A DNA stretch of 64,000 nucleotides, from assembly GCF_900289145.1 (NCBI RefSeq), contig NZ_OKQO01000002.1, forward strand, positions 248,001 through 312,000, read 5' to 3'. Under the pieces are notes generated by a model that saw nothing but the letters and a program-made list of their open reading frames with translations, was not told the DNA's origin and ran no database searches. Below, piece by piece: positions 55,543-64,000 of this stretch; position 1 is the stretch's first letter, and every line of letters starts with the position of its first letter. A program made the translations under genes and the position numbers. Origin of the DNA: Neobittarella massiliensis (ex Bilen et al. 2018) (GTDB lineage: Bacteria; Bacillota; Clostridia; Oscillospirales; Ruminococcaceae).

Positions 55543-55628
55543 GGTCTACGCTCCTCCTACCGCTATTTTTTGCGCTTTCATTCATATTATCCACCGATAA
55601 GACAAGATGAGTATTGCCGATATACCTC

Positions 55629-55657
55629 TTGTATTTCACCTCAATAAGTGGTATAGT
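55629..55657 (+). promoter_or_regulatory. SigA-type promoter of eno
   Basis: TTGTAT (55629-55634) and TATAGT (55652-55657) are separated by 17 bp. The predicted start falls inside the palindrome that begins at 55661. Confidence 0.75.
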
Positions 55658-55660
55658 GAC

Positions 55661-55684
55661 CTTGGTTAGCAATAGCTAACCAAG
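55661..55684. promoter_or_regulatory. DtxR-type operator over the eno transcription start
   Basis: A perfect 24-bp palindrome with 10-base arms. Its core is GGTTAGC-AATA-GCTAACC (55664-55681), flanked by CTT and AAG. It is the best copy of the motif seen at 50281, 51537 and 59318, and it lies four bases after the -10 box of the eno promoter. Confidence 0.75.
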
Positions 55685-55694
55685 GCTTATATAA

Positions 55695-57056
<1,362 letters not shown>

Positions 57057-57098
57057 AATAAGAAGCGCAAAGCAAGTGGTCTCTGCACGGCAGTAGCC

Positions 57099-57153
57099 AA
57101 GGCGCGCCCCGTCTACAGGGATCTGGCCCCTGGGCGGGGCGCGCCTTTATTTT
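57099..57153 (+). terminator. Intrinsic terminator after eno
   Basis: AAGGCGCGCCCC (57099-57110) pairs with GGGGCGCGCCTT (57136-57147), followed by TTATTTTT. Confidence 0.93.
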
Positions 57154-57201
57154 TGACAGAGATCGTCTACAGGGCACAAGTTAAAGTTGGGAGGTGCATA
57201 T

Positions 57202-57993
57202 ATGCAACCGATCTGTTGGGCTGCGGTCGGCACAGGGTTCACCTTTTTGATGACCACCTTGGGCGCAGCGATGGTATTCTTTTTTTCAAAGGCGCTGGCC
57301 GCTGGCATCCAGCGCATCTTTTTGGGCTTTGCCGCCGGCGTTATGATCGCCGCTTCGGTGTGGAGCCTTTTGATACCGGCCATTGAAGAGGCCAGTGCTG
57401 CCGGTGGTATCGGCTGGGTGCCGGCCGCAGGAGGTTTTTTGCTGGGCGTCGCCTTTTTGCTGGGGCTGGATGTACTGTTGCCGCACCTGCACCTGGACGC
57501 CAAAGCACCGGAGGGGCTGCGCTCCTCCTGGAAGCGCACAACATTGTTGGTGCTGGCAGTGACGCTACATAATATCCCCGAGGGGATGGCCGTTGGACTG
57601 TCGTTTGCGCTGGCGGCACAGCACCAAGGAGAGCATGCGGCGCTCTCGGCGGCGGTGGCGTTGGCGCTGGGCATCGGTATCCAGAATTTCCCCGAAGGGG
57701 CGGCGATCTCGCTGCCGCTGAGGCAGGAGGGGATAACGGTCACCAAGTCGTTTTTTTACGGCAGTATGTCGGGCATCGTAGAGCCTGTTTTTGGCATTTT
57801 AGTGGTGCTGGTAGCTGGGAGCATACAGCCGCTGATGCCGTGGCTGCTGTCGTTTGCCGCCGGTGCCATGATGTATGTAGTGGTGGAGGAGCTCATCCCG
57901 GAGGCGCATTTGGGCGAGCACTCCAACAGTGGTACACTGGGTGTTATGGCCGGATTTTTGATCATGATGGTGCTGGACGTGGCACTGGGATAA
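57202..57993 (+). CDS. ZIP-family metal transporter
   Basis: 263 residues with about eight membrane helices. Helix IV carries HNIPEGMAVG and helix V QNFPEGAAIS, the metal-binding motifs of ZIP proteins (ZupT/GufA type); a histidine-containing loop (PHLHLD) precedes them. It imports divalent metals such as zinc, iron or manganese. ATG at 57202 follows GGGAGGTG; a TTG at 57187 is upstream of this SD. No DtxR-type site was seen ahead of it, and no clear promoter in the 50-base gap. Confidence 0.88.
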   Translation: MQPICWAAVGTGFTFLMTTLGAAMVFFFSKALAAGIQRIFLGFAAGVMIAASVWSLLIPAIEEASAAGGIGWVPAAGGFLLGVAFLLGLDVLLPHLHLDAKAPEGLRSSWKRTTLLVLAVTLHNIPEGMAVGLSFALAAQHQGEHAALSAAVALALGIGIQNFPEGAAISLPLRQEGITVTKSFFYGSMSGIVEPVFGILVVLVAGSIQPLMPWLLSFAAGAMMYVVVEELIPEAHLGEHSNSGTLGVMAGFLIMMVLDVALG

Positions 57994-58020
57994 ATGGAGA
58001 TACAGAGAGGGAGGATCACT

Positions 58021-58773
58021 GTGAAATTGGTGCTTTTACGGCATGGAGAGAGTGCCTGGAACCGCGAAAATCGCTTTACCGGCTGGACCGATGTGGACCT
58101 GTCGCCCGAAGGCAGGAGCGAGGCACAAGAGGCGGGGAGATCACTCGAGCAGGCGGGATTTGATTTTGACCTCTGCTACACCTCTTACCTGAAACGGGCG
58201 ATCAATACCCTGCATCTGGTGTTGGAACAGCTGGACCGGGAGTGGCTGCCGGTGATCAAAAGTTACCAGCTCAACGAGCGGCACTACGGTGCACTGCAGG
58301 GCCTAGACAAAGGGGAGACTGCCGACAAATACGGCGAAGAGCAGGTACATAGATGGCGGCGCTCCTATACGACCAGGCCCCCGCTGCTGACCCCTGACGA
58401 CCCGCGCTGCCCGGCCCGACTAGCCGCGTACCGGGACGTGACCCCCGACCTGCTGCCGCTGGCCGAGAGCCTGCAGGACACGGTGGCGCGGGCGGTCCCC
58501 TATTTTCAGCTGGAGATCGAGCCTGCCATAAGGGCGGGCCGGCGCGTATTGATCGCCGCACACGGCAATTCGCTGCGGGCGCTGGTGATGTATTTGGAAA
58601 AATTGACGCCAGAGACCATCGCCAAAGTCAACCTGCCCACCGGCGTGCCGCTGGTATACGAACTGAGCAACACGCTAAAAATCCGTGACAAGTACTACTT
58701 GGGCGACCGCGAAAAAGTGGCGGCCAAAATGCAGGCCGTGGCCGACCAGGGCCGAGCCACCCAGAGCGCATAG
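58021..58773 (+). CDS. gpmA: 2,3-bisphosphoglycerate-dependent phosphoglycerate mutase
   Basis: Interconverts 3- and 2-phosphoglycerate. The 250-residue protein has the phosphohistidine motif LLRHGESAWNRENRFTGW at the N-terminus, the NERHYGALQG loop, and the late AAHGNSLRALVMYLE with the second catalytic histidine. GTG at 58021 is chosen for GAGGGAGG; an ATG at 57994 is upstream of the SD. It follows the ZIP gene by 27 bases, probably on the same transcript. Confidence 0.95.
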   Translation: MKLVLLRHGESAWNRENRFTGWTDVDLSPEGRSEAQEAGRSLEQAGFDFDLCYTSYLKRAINTLHLVLEQLDREWLPVIKSYQLNERHYGALQGLDKGETADKYGEEQVHRWRRSYTTRPPLLTPDDPRCPARLAAYRDVTPDLLPLAESLQDTVARAVPYFQLEIEPAIRAGRRVLIAAHGNSLRALVMYLEKLTPETIAKVNLPTGVPLVYELSNTLKIRDKYYLGDREKVAAKMQAVADQGRATQSA

Positions 58774-58844
58774 CAGGAGAAACTGCGGCAAAAGACGGCG
58801 GGAAAATTGTGAACAAATTGTAAAAACTGGCTTTTTCCTTATAG

Positions 58845-58880
58845 AAAAGAGGTGTTCAGGTTCACTGAACACCTCTTTTG
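58845..58880. terminator. Bidirectional intrinsic terminator
   Basis: AAAAGAGGTGTTCAG and CTGAACACCTCTTTT are near-perfect arms around a 5-base loop (58845-58880). It ends gpmA on the plus strand and the DtxR-family gene on the minus strand. Confidence 0.93.
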
Positions 58881-58906
58881 CGTCTTCTGCCATAACGGGT
58901 GACTGG

Positions 58907-59281
58907 TCAGGTATCTGCGCGGCGACCGGCATGTGTTTTTAGAGCTGAAAAAGTCTCGTCACTGATGACGTGTTCTATGCGGCAGGCGTCTTCTGCCGCT
59001 ACCTGGGGATCGACGCCCAACGCCGCGAGCCAGTCGGTGAGCAGCGTGTGGCGCTCGTATATCTTCTCGGCGATCTCGCGCCCCTTGTCGAGCAGTGTGA
59101 TATGGCCGTATTGGTCGACAGCCACATACCCGCCGGTACGCAGGTTTTTCATAGCCACACTGACACTGGGTTTGGAGTAGGAGAGCTCGGCGGCGATATC
59201 GATGGCGCGCACCTGGGGCTGGCGCTTTTGCAGCACCAGGATCGTCTCGAGATAGTCTTCAGCCGATTGGTAGATACGCAA
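58907..59281 (-). CDS. DtxR/MntR-family metal-dependent repressor
   Basis: 124 residues: a winged helix (IDIAAELSYSKPSVSVAMKNLRTGGYV) and a dimerisation domain, with no SH3 domain. Metal ligands can be aligned. Asp9 and Glu12 in SAEDYLETI and His78 are as in MntR. Cys100, Glu103 and His104 in ACRIEH are as in DtxR/IdeR. The ligand set is mixed, so iron or manganese are both possible. TTG at 59281 is chosen for GAGGTGA just upstream; an ATG at 59326 lies in the operator. It is probably the protein that binds the four palindromes reported here. Confidence 0.87.
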   Translation of the reverse strand: MRIYQSAEDYLETILVLQKRQPQVRAIDIAAELSYSKPSVSVAMKNLRTGGYVAVDQYGHITLLDKGREIAEKIYERHTLLTDWLAALGVDPQVAAEDACRIEHVISDETFSALKTHAGRRADT

Positions 59282-59317
59282 GGATCTCACCTCGTAAAAA
59301 TAGGATAGGCAGCATGC

Positions 59318-59366
59318 GGTTAGCATAAACTAACTATATGTTATCATAATTTCTGCGCCCCGTCAA
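59318..59366 (-). promoter_or_regulatory. Promoter and DtxR-type operator of the repressor gene
   Basis: On the minus strand TTGACG (59361-59366) and TAACAT (59338-59343) are separated by 17 bp. The palindrome GGTTAGCATAAACTAACT (59318-59335) follows two bases later and covers the transcription start. This implies autoregulation. Confidence 0.68.
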
Positions 59367-59387
59367 GTTCGGGGAGGGAATTGCCCA

Positions 59388-59417
59388 TTGAAATACATGG
59401 GGGCAAACGTGTATAAT
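59388..59417 (+). promoter_or_regulatory. SigA-type promoter of tgt
   Basis: TTGAAA (59388-59393) and a perfect TATAAT (59412-59417) are separated by 18 bp, 90 bases upstream of tgt. Confidence 0.8.
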
Positions 59418-59506
59418 AATAAAATAGCTGTTTATACGCAATACTTGGCATGCGGCGGTGGCAGCGCCTGCGGGCCCAAGATCATAACCATTTGAGGAAG
59501 TGACCT

Positions 59507-60637
59507 ATGTACACCTTAAAAAAACAGGTAGGACATGCCCGCAGGGGCGAATTTAAGACCGTGCACGGCACCGTACAGACCCCGGCATTTATGAATGTAG
59601 GTACGGTGGCGGCCATCAAAGGAGGGCTATCCTCGTACGACCTGAAAGATATCCGCACCCAGGTGGAGCTGTGTAATACCTATCATCTGCACCTGCGACC
59701 CGGTGACAAGCTCATCCACGAGCTGGGCGGCCTGCACAAGTTTATGGGCTGGGACCGTCCCATCCTCACCGACAGCGGCGGCTTTCAGGTGTTCTCGCTG
59801 GCCAAGCTGCGCAAGATCAAGGAAGAAGGGGTGCATTTTTCCTCTCACATCGACGGGCGCAAGATCTTTATGGGCCCCGAGGAGAGCATGCAGATCCAGT
59901 CGAACCTGGCTTCGACCATTGCTATGGCTTTTGATGAGTGCATCCAGCTGCCGGCCGAATACGACTATGTAAAGCAGTCGTGCGACCGCACTTACCGCTG
60001 GCTGGTGCGCTGTAAGGCCGAGATGGACCGCCTGAACCAGCTCCCCGACCGCAATAATCCCCACCAGATGCTCTTTGGCATCAATCAGGGCGGGACCTAT
60101 GAGGATATCCGCATTGAAAACGCCCGCCTCAACGCCCAGCTCGACCTGGACGGCCACGCGATAGGGGGGCTGGCGGTAGGGGAGCCCAAAGAGGAGATGT
60201 ACCACATCATCTCGGTGGTGGACGAATACCTGCCCCGGGATAAGCCGCGCTACCTGATGGGGGTGGGCACACCGGGAAATATCATCGAGGGCGTGGCCCG
60301 AGGTATAGATCTGTTTGACTGCGTGATGCCCAGCCGCAATGCGCGCCACGGACACCTGTTTACCTGGGAGGGTATTCGCAACCTGAATAACGCCAAATAC
60401 GAAAAAGATCTGCTGCCCATTGACCCCCAGTGTGACTGCCCGGTATGCAGCCGCCACAGCCGCGCCTATATCCGTCACCTTCTGCGCGCCGGTGAGACGC
60501 TGGGACAGCGCCTGACGGTGATGCACAACCTGTATTTTTACAACCGCCTGCTCGAGCGCATTCGCGAGGCGCTGGAAAATGATACGTTTGAGCAGTTTAG
60601 AGCGCAGTACGTGGATGTTTTGGACACGCGCATATAA
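59507..60637 (+). CDS. tgt: tRNA-guanine transglycosylase
   Basis: Exchanges guanine 34 for preQ1 in tRNAs with GUN anticodons, ahead of QueA. 376 residues. The catalytic aspartate region is LTDSGGFQVFSL, the substrate segment is GGLAVGEPKEEMY, the nucleophile is in GIDLFDCVMPSRNARHG, and the zinc site is CDCPVCSRHSRAYIRHL. SD GAGGAAGTGA. It sits next to yajC, as in many bacteria. Confidence 0.97.
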   Translation: MYTLKKQVGHARRGEFKTVHGTVQTPAFMNVGTVAAIKGGLSSYDLKDIRTQVELCNTYHLHLRPGDKLIHELGGLHKFMGWDRPILTDSGGFQVFSLAKLRKIKEEGVHFSSHIDGRKIFMGPEESMQIQSNLASTIAMAFDECIQLPAEYDYVKQSCDRTYRWLVRCKAEMDRLNQLPDRNNPHQMLFGINQGGTYEDIRIENARLNAQLDLDGHAIGGLAVGEPKEEMYHIISVVDEYLPRDKPRYLMGVGTPGNIIEGVARGIDLFDCVMPSRNARHGHLFTWEGIRNLNNAKYEKDLLPIDPQCDCPVCSRHSRAYIRHLLRAGETLGQRLTVMHNLYFYNRLLERIREALENDTFEQFRAQYVDVLDTRI

Positions 60638-60696
60638 TCGGCAGCTTTTAGGCAGCAGAATACGGCGATAGTTTTGCAGGGGATACCAAAAAAACA

Positions 60697-60725
60697 TTGT
60701 ATTTCCCAGTATCTGCTTGTATAAT
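60697..60725 (+). promoter_or_regulatory. SigA-type promoter of yajC
   Basis: TTGTAT (60697-60702) and a perfect TATAAT (60720-60725) are separated by 17 bp. Confidence 0.82.
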
Positions 60726-60759
60726 AAATATGTACTGTTAATTTTTTGGAGGTCTATCA

Positions 60760-61083
60760 ATGTCTAATCTTACCGTACTGGCCGCGGCCAGCAGCAGTTC
60801 CAGCAGCGGCATGAGCTTGCTCACATCCTTTTTGCCCATGCTCATCATCCTGGTCGTGTTTTATTTTATGCTCATTCGTCCCCAGAGCAAGAAGGACAAA
60901 GCGCTGAAAAAAATGCGTGAAGAGCTGAGCATCGGCGACGAGATCACCACCATCGGCGGTATCGTGGGCCGGGTCGTATCGATCAAAGACGACACCATCC
61001 TGATCGAGAGCGGCAGCGACCGCACCAAGGTGCGCATCAAGAAATTTGCCGTTCAGGAAGTGGAGAAGATCGAGATCGACTGA
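60760..61083 (+). CDS. yajC: Preprotein translocase subunit YajC
   Basis: Accessory subunit of the Sec translocon. 107 residues with one membrane helix (about residues 15-36), then the conserved FYFMLIRPQSKKDKALKKM and IGDEITTIGGIVGRVV segments. SD GGAGG. It follows tgt, the usual neighbour. The scfA/scfB pair seen after this region in many Clostridia was not found. Confidence 0.94.
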   Translation: MSNLTVLAAASSSSSSGMSLLTSFLPMLIILVVFYFMLIRPQSKKDKALKKMREELSIGDEITTIGGIVGRVVSIKDDTILIESGSDRTKVRIKKFAVQEVEKIEID

Positions 61084-61140
61084 GTGTGCTCCTACGCACT
61101 GTGCCGGTCTACCGTTTATTGCTCGTGAAGTTTGTACATA

Positions 61141-61180
61141 GGGGGGGGGGCGCCTGCGGTACCGCCCCGCCACTTTTTTG
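61141..61180 (+). terminator. Poly-G tract and weak terminator after yajC
   Basis: Ten consecutive G (61141-61150) lead into GGGGCG (61147-61152) that pairs with CGCCCC (61163-61168), with six T at 61174-61179. The tract is a likely slippage site, but it lies between genes. Confidence 0.5.
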
Positions 61181-61266
61181 CCTGTATCACCGCCGGGGGC
61201 CGGCATACCGGCGCCGATGCGCACATATACATATCCCATAAAACTTGATTGATGGGGTGAGTGGGC

Positions 61267-61680
61267 ATGAAGGGCAGACAGCAGACCGCACGCGGTACCG
61301 GCGAGACAGGTACGATGGTAAAGACGCTACTCTGGGGGACCGGAGGCGGAGCACTGCTGATGCTGATCTTGCTGTGCATCTGCGCAGCGGTAATGACGGT
61401 ACAGGACTTTAACGTGACGGTGCTGCGCATCATCGCTTTGGCCACGCTGGGGTTGGGCGGTTTTGGTAGCGGCTTTTTAGCCGCCAAGCTGCGGCGCAAA
61501 AACGGCATGTTGATGGGGGCGCTATCGGGCGCCGCACTGATGGTGATCCTGGTGCTGCTCTCGCTCATCTTTTTTGGCTTTCACTTTGGCGGTCAGCTCA
61601 TCACCAAAGTGGCTATTGGGGTGCTGGCCGGTGCACTGGGCGGCGTTTTGGGCGTAAATCACCGCAAAAAACACCACTAG
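61267..61680 (+). CDS. Small membrane protein, TIGR04086-like
   Basis: About 137 residues with four hydrophobic segments (about residues 25-45, 53-75, 82-102, 110-130) and a basic His/Lys-rich tail. Length, helix pattern and position right after yajC match the uncharacterised membrane family of Clostridia. ATG at 61267 or GTG at 61261; GGGGTGA is just upstream. Function unknown. Confidence 0.8.
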   Translation: MKGRQQTARGTGETGTMVKTLLWGTGGGALLMLILLCICAAVMTVQDFNVTVLRIIALATLGLGGFGSGFLAAKLRRKNGMLMGALSGAALMVILVLLSLIFFGFHFGGQLITKVAIGVLAGALGGVLGVNHRKKHH

Positions 61681-61776
61681 CGTTTTATAAAGTAAGGTGT
61701 AGCGGAGGTAAAAGTACTGCCGTACGTGATCGATACGGCCCCGCCGGTGGGGCGCAGCAGCAATATAGAGAGAACA

Positions 61777-61819
61777 GAAAAGGCAGCGGACCAAGATGGT
61801 TTGGTCCGCTGCCTTTTTG
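61777..61819. terminator. Intrinsic terminator
   Basis: AAAGGCAGCGGACCAA and TTGGTCCGCTGCCTTTTT form a 16-bp stem around a short loop, with T on the plus side and A/T on the other. It ends the yajC-side transcript and could also stop minus-strand transcripts from the EamA gene. Confidence 0.92.
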
Positions 61820-62219
61820 CGCGTGAACGGCGTTGACGGCCATAGAGCGGCGGCGCATGAATAAAAAGAGTTATTGGCAACAGTGATGGTATGGGGAAAG
61901 CAGAATAGGCGCCGGACCATTTACCGTGCGCAGCGGGGGTGGATGCCCCATATAAGTACCGCGGCGGCCATGATGTTGCCGTGTCGGTACCAGAAGATCA
62001 CATTTACGGCCAAGCTCCGCGAAGACTGGTAGCGAGCAAGCAGCGCCGAGATCTGTGCAGGGGCGCAGGTGAGCGCATCGGGAACAAACAGCAGTTTTAT
62101 GTGGGCAGCACCGAAAATACCAGCTGCCATTTACGACCGTGACACCCTGAAAAACACCGGATAAATCAAAGTCATGACTCCACCACCCGCTGAGACAGCC
62201 GGAATACTGGTAATAGAAA
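61820..62219. other. Gap with no recognisable gene
   Basis: 400 bases lie between the terminator and the 3' end of the EamA gene. A minus-strand frame (61921-62130) has no SD and no recognised motif. I see nothing else supportable here. Confidence 0.5.
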
Positions 62220-63086
62220 TCACGGCAGGAGCATGATGAGCGTGCCAGAGACGATAAAGCCCAGCCCGACAGCTGCTTTTTTAGATAACTTTTCGTGAAA
62301 TACAAAATAGGAGAACGCCACCGTCACCAGGATACTGAGCTTATCGATGGGGACGACGATGCTGGCGGGCCCATTTTGCAGTGCGCGGTAGTAGCAGAGC
62401 CACGAGGCCCCGGTGGTGACCCCAGAGAGACAGATAAAACCGAGCTCTTGGGGAGATATCTTTTTTACCGTGTGTGTTTTACCCTCGGTCAGTACCATCA
62501 GCCAGGCCATGATGAGCACCACCCCGGTGCGGATGGCAGTGCCGAGATTGGATTCGATACCGGAGATGCCGACTTTGCCGAGAATGGAAGTGAGACTGGC
62601 AAAAACAGCTGAGCCGACAGCGCAGAGCAGCCAGTGCTCGCCTTTTTGAGGGCGGCCGACGGACGGGCTCCGCCGCTCGATCATGAGGTAGGTACCGGCG
62701 GCGATCGAAACGACGCCGACAGCGCCGGACAGCCGAAGCGGTTCGCGCAGCAGGATGCAGGCCAACAGGATGGTGAGGATGACGCTGGATTTGTCGATGG
62801 GGACGACCTTATTGATATCGCCCAGCTGCAGCGCCCTAAAATAGCACAGCCACGAGGCACCGGTAGCCAGCCCTGACAGCACCAAAAAGAGCCAGGTGCG
62901 GCCGCTGATCTGCGAAATTTGAGACTGTGAACCGACCAAAAAGACCATGAGCCAGGAGAAGGCCCATACGATGATGGTGCGGATCGCGGTCGCGGTGGTA
63001 GAATCTGTTTTTCGAATACCGCATTTGGCCAGGATAGAGGTGACACCGGCAAAAAAAGCCGAGCCACAGGCAAATAGGACCCACAT
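62220..63086 (-). CDS. EamA-family (DMT) transporter
   Basis: 288 residues with ten membrane helices in two similar EamA halves. The internal duplication is visible: GLATGASWLCYFRALQLGD / VVPIDK in the first half and GVTTGASWLCYYRALQNGP / VVPIDK in the second. Drug/metabolite transporters of this type export amino acids or other small molecules; the substrate is unknown. ATG at 63086 follows AGGGGGAT; longer in-frame starts (to 63404) have no SD. A TATAAT lies upstream on the minus strand without a clear -35. Confidence 0.86.
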   Translation of the reverse strand: MWVLFACGSAFFAGVTSILAKCGIRKTDSTTATAIRTIIVWAFSWLMVFLVGSQSQISQISGRTWLFLVLSGLATGASWLCYFRALQLGDINKVVPIDKSSVILTILLACILLREPLRLSGAVGVVSIAAGTYLMIERRSPSVGRPQKGEHWLLCAVGSAVFASLTSILGKVGISGIESNLGTAIRTGVVLIMAWLMVLTEGKTHTVKKISPQELGFICLSGVTTGASWLCYYRALQNGPASIVVPIDKLSILVTVAFSYFVFHEKLSKKAAVGLGFIVSGTLIMLLP

Positions 63087-63309
63087 ATCGGCTATCCCCC
63101 TAAATGATGTGTGCTGTTGCTGTGTACTGTACGCTGTGTTTGCCATACAGCTGTATATGTTCCCCTTTATTATAGCATATAGCACTGTGACAGCTACCGG
63201 TGAAAAAGATCGGCAAAAATAGCTGCACAAACTTGCTGGGCCTACCCTAAAGCGGGACGGTAATGCGCGTTTGCATCTCTTAACAAGCTTCTTGTGCGCA
63301 TGGCAGCGC

Positions 63310-63338
63310 TTGTGTTTTGACAGGCTTTTTTCTATAAT
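63310..63338 (+). promoter_or_regulatory. SigA-type promoter of proC
   Basis: TTGTGT (63310-63315) and a perfect TATAAT (63333-63338) are separated by 17 bp, 80 bases upstream of the proC start. Nothing else was recognised in 63087-63418 apart from the EamA leader. Confidence 0.75.
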
Positions 63339-63418
63339 AGGGGAAGATGCTTTAGCCGGCCCACAGGGGAGCCTGAACGGGCGGCGCGAGCTGGTGATTG
63401 CCAAAAGGAGTGTTTGCT

Positions 63419-64000
63419 TTGAATACGGAGACGATCGGTTTTATTGGCGCTGGCAATATGGCAGAGGCCATTATTAAAGGCATAGACGGCAGCGGCTTGG
63501 TGCCGGCGGCCAATATTGGGGTATGCGATATCAGCCACCAGCGCCTGGAGCACTTTGCCGCGCTGGGCCACCAGACTTTTTCGGACGCGGGGGACTGTGC
63601 GAAATTTGCCCAGTACCTATTTTTATCGGTAAAGCCGCAGCAGATAGACGACGTGCTGGATGCGCTCTCTTCTCAGATCCACGACGATATGGTGGTGGTG
63701 TCGATCGCCGCCGGCATTACCGCCCCGTATATTCGGCAGAGGTTGGGGCGGCCACAGCTGCAGGTGGTACCGGTGATGCCGAATACCCCGCTGCTCATCG
63801 GTGAAGGGGCGGTCGCTATTGGCCGTGGGCCGCAGACCGCGCCCCAGGCACTGCAGTTTGTTGGGGATATTTTTGCAGCCAGCGGTAAGGTGTGGTACAT
63901 CGACGAGGATAAGCTCAATGAGATCATCCCCGCCAATGGCAGCTCGCCGGCCTTTATCTACTTTTACACCAAGCTGTTTTGCGACTGCCTGCACCAGCAG
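63419..64000 (+). CDS. proC: Pyrroline-5-carboxylate reductase (3'-truncated)
   Basis: Last step of proline synthesis. The start TTG at 63419 follows AAAAGGAG (63403-63410) by eight bases. The visible 194 residues begin with MNTETIGFIGAGNMAEAIIKG, the NAD(P)-binding motif. They continue with FLSVKPQQIDDVL, VSIAAGI and VPVMPNTPLLIGEG, all typical of ProC. The C-terminal dimerisation domain is entered at ANGSSPAFIY and is cut by the window edge. Confidence 0.92.
   Translation, partial: MNTETIGFIGAGNMAEAIIKGIDGSGLVPAANIGVCDISHQRLEHFAALGHQTFSDAGDCAKFAQYLFLSVKPQQIDDVLDALSSQIHDDMVVVSIAAGITAPYIRQRLGRPQLQVVPVMPNTPLLIGEGAVAIGRGPQTAPQALQFVGDIFAASGKVWYIDEDKLNEIIPANGSSPAFIYFYTKLFCDCLHQQ

Noticed and set aside
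57153-57186. TTGACA as -35 of a promoter for the ZIP gene
   Set aside because: No acceptable -10 box lies 16-18 bp downstream.
61871-62305. Minus-strand frame of 144 codons downstream of the EamA gene
   Set aside because: It overlaps the end of the EamA gene, has an odd Cys/Arg/His-rich composition and no SD.
63317-63338. Perfect TTGACA with TATAAT ahead of proC
   Set aside because: The spacing is only 10 bp, too short for a promoter; the TTGTGT at 63310 with 17 bp was used instead.

Overview
The window looks like core chromosome of a GC-rich, endospore-forming member of the Clostridia (an Oscillospirales/Ruminococcaceae-like bacterium). The main evidence is a complete spoIIIAA-AH operon, a gerA/B/C-type germinant receptor operon and yunB. 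The Firmicutes carbon-control and cell-wall cluster (hprK, murB, rapZ, whiA), a T-box leader and a lysine riboswitch agree with this. No rRNA, tRNA, CRISPR array, phage or insertion sequence was seen. Almost all genes are housekeeping or sporulation genes, tightly packed, with many overlaps and many GTG or TTG starts that are set by clear Shine-Dalgarno (SD) sequences.

Layout. 1-3041 is a germinant receptor operon, cut by the left edge. 3216-6090 (minus) holds an FAD-dependent oxidoreductase, with a possible attenuator leader, and a GT4 glycosyltransferase. 6387-16642 runs hprK, a PHP phosphatase, murB, rapZ, whiA, dnaE, pfkA, yunB. 16831-22067 is ligA-gatCAB. 22132-24090 is an unusual 2-kb stretch with no convincing gene. 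24129-29259 is spoIIIAA-AH. 29491-39759 is the usual clostridial cluster asp23, nusB, a tsaD paralogue, xseA, xseB, ispA, dxs, tlyA, nadK, argR, recN. 39794-41416 is tyrS behind a tyrosine T-box. 41626-45026 holds an alpha/beta hydrolase, a damaged ABC-2 exporter and a double-domain MerR regulator. 45248-48916 (minus) is a lysine operon, asd-dapA-dapB-ACT, behind a lysine riboswitch, with a promoter facing the opposite way that would transcribe antisense to the riboswitch towards queA (49041). 50281-59366 is a metal-acquisition neighbourhood: an AraC regulator, two half-size ABC transporters of the siderophore-importer type, a 64-residue small protein, enolase, a ZIP transporter, phosphoglycerate mutase and a DtxR/MntR-family repressor. 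59388-64000 holds tgt, yajC, a small membrane protein, an EamA transporter and the start of proC.

How the parts connect. The most interesting system is a predicted DtxR-family regulon. The same 18-bp palindrome, close to GGTTAGC-N4-GCTAACC, occurs ahead of the AraC gene, on the start site of the ABC operon, on the start site of enolase and on the start site of the repressor gene. At the last three it lies immediately downstream of a recognisable -10 box. This suggests metal-dependent repression of an uptake system together with a glycolytic enzyme, and autoregulation of the repressor. Other points worth attention are the ABC ATPase gene broken by a short deletion at its Walker A motif, the antisense arrangement at the lysine riboswitch, the alternative hairpins ahead of the FAD gene, a eukaryotic/archaeal-type asd, and a tsaD paralogue with altered motifs.

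All calls come from reading the sequence and its translations. No database search was run, so family names rest on recognised motifs.
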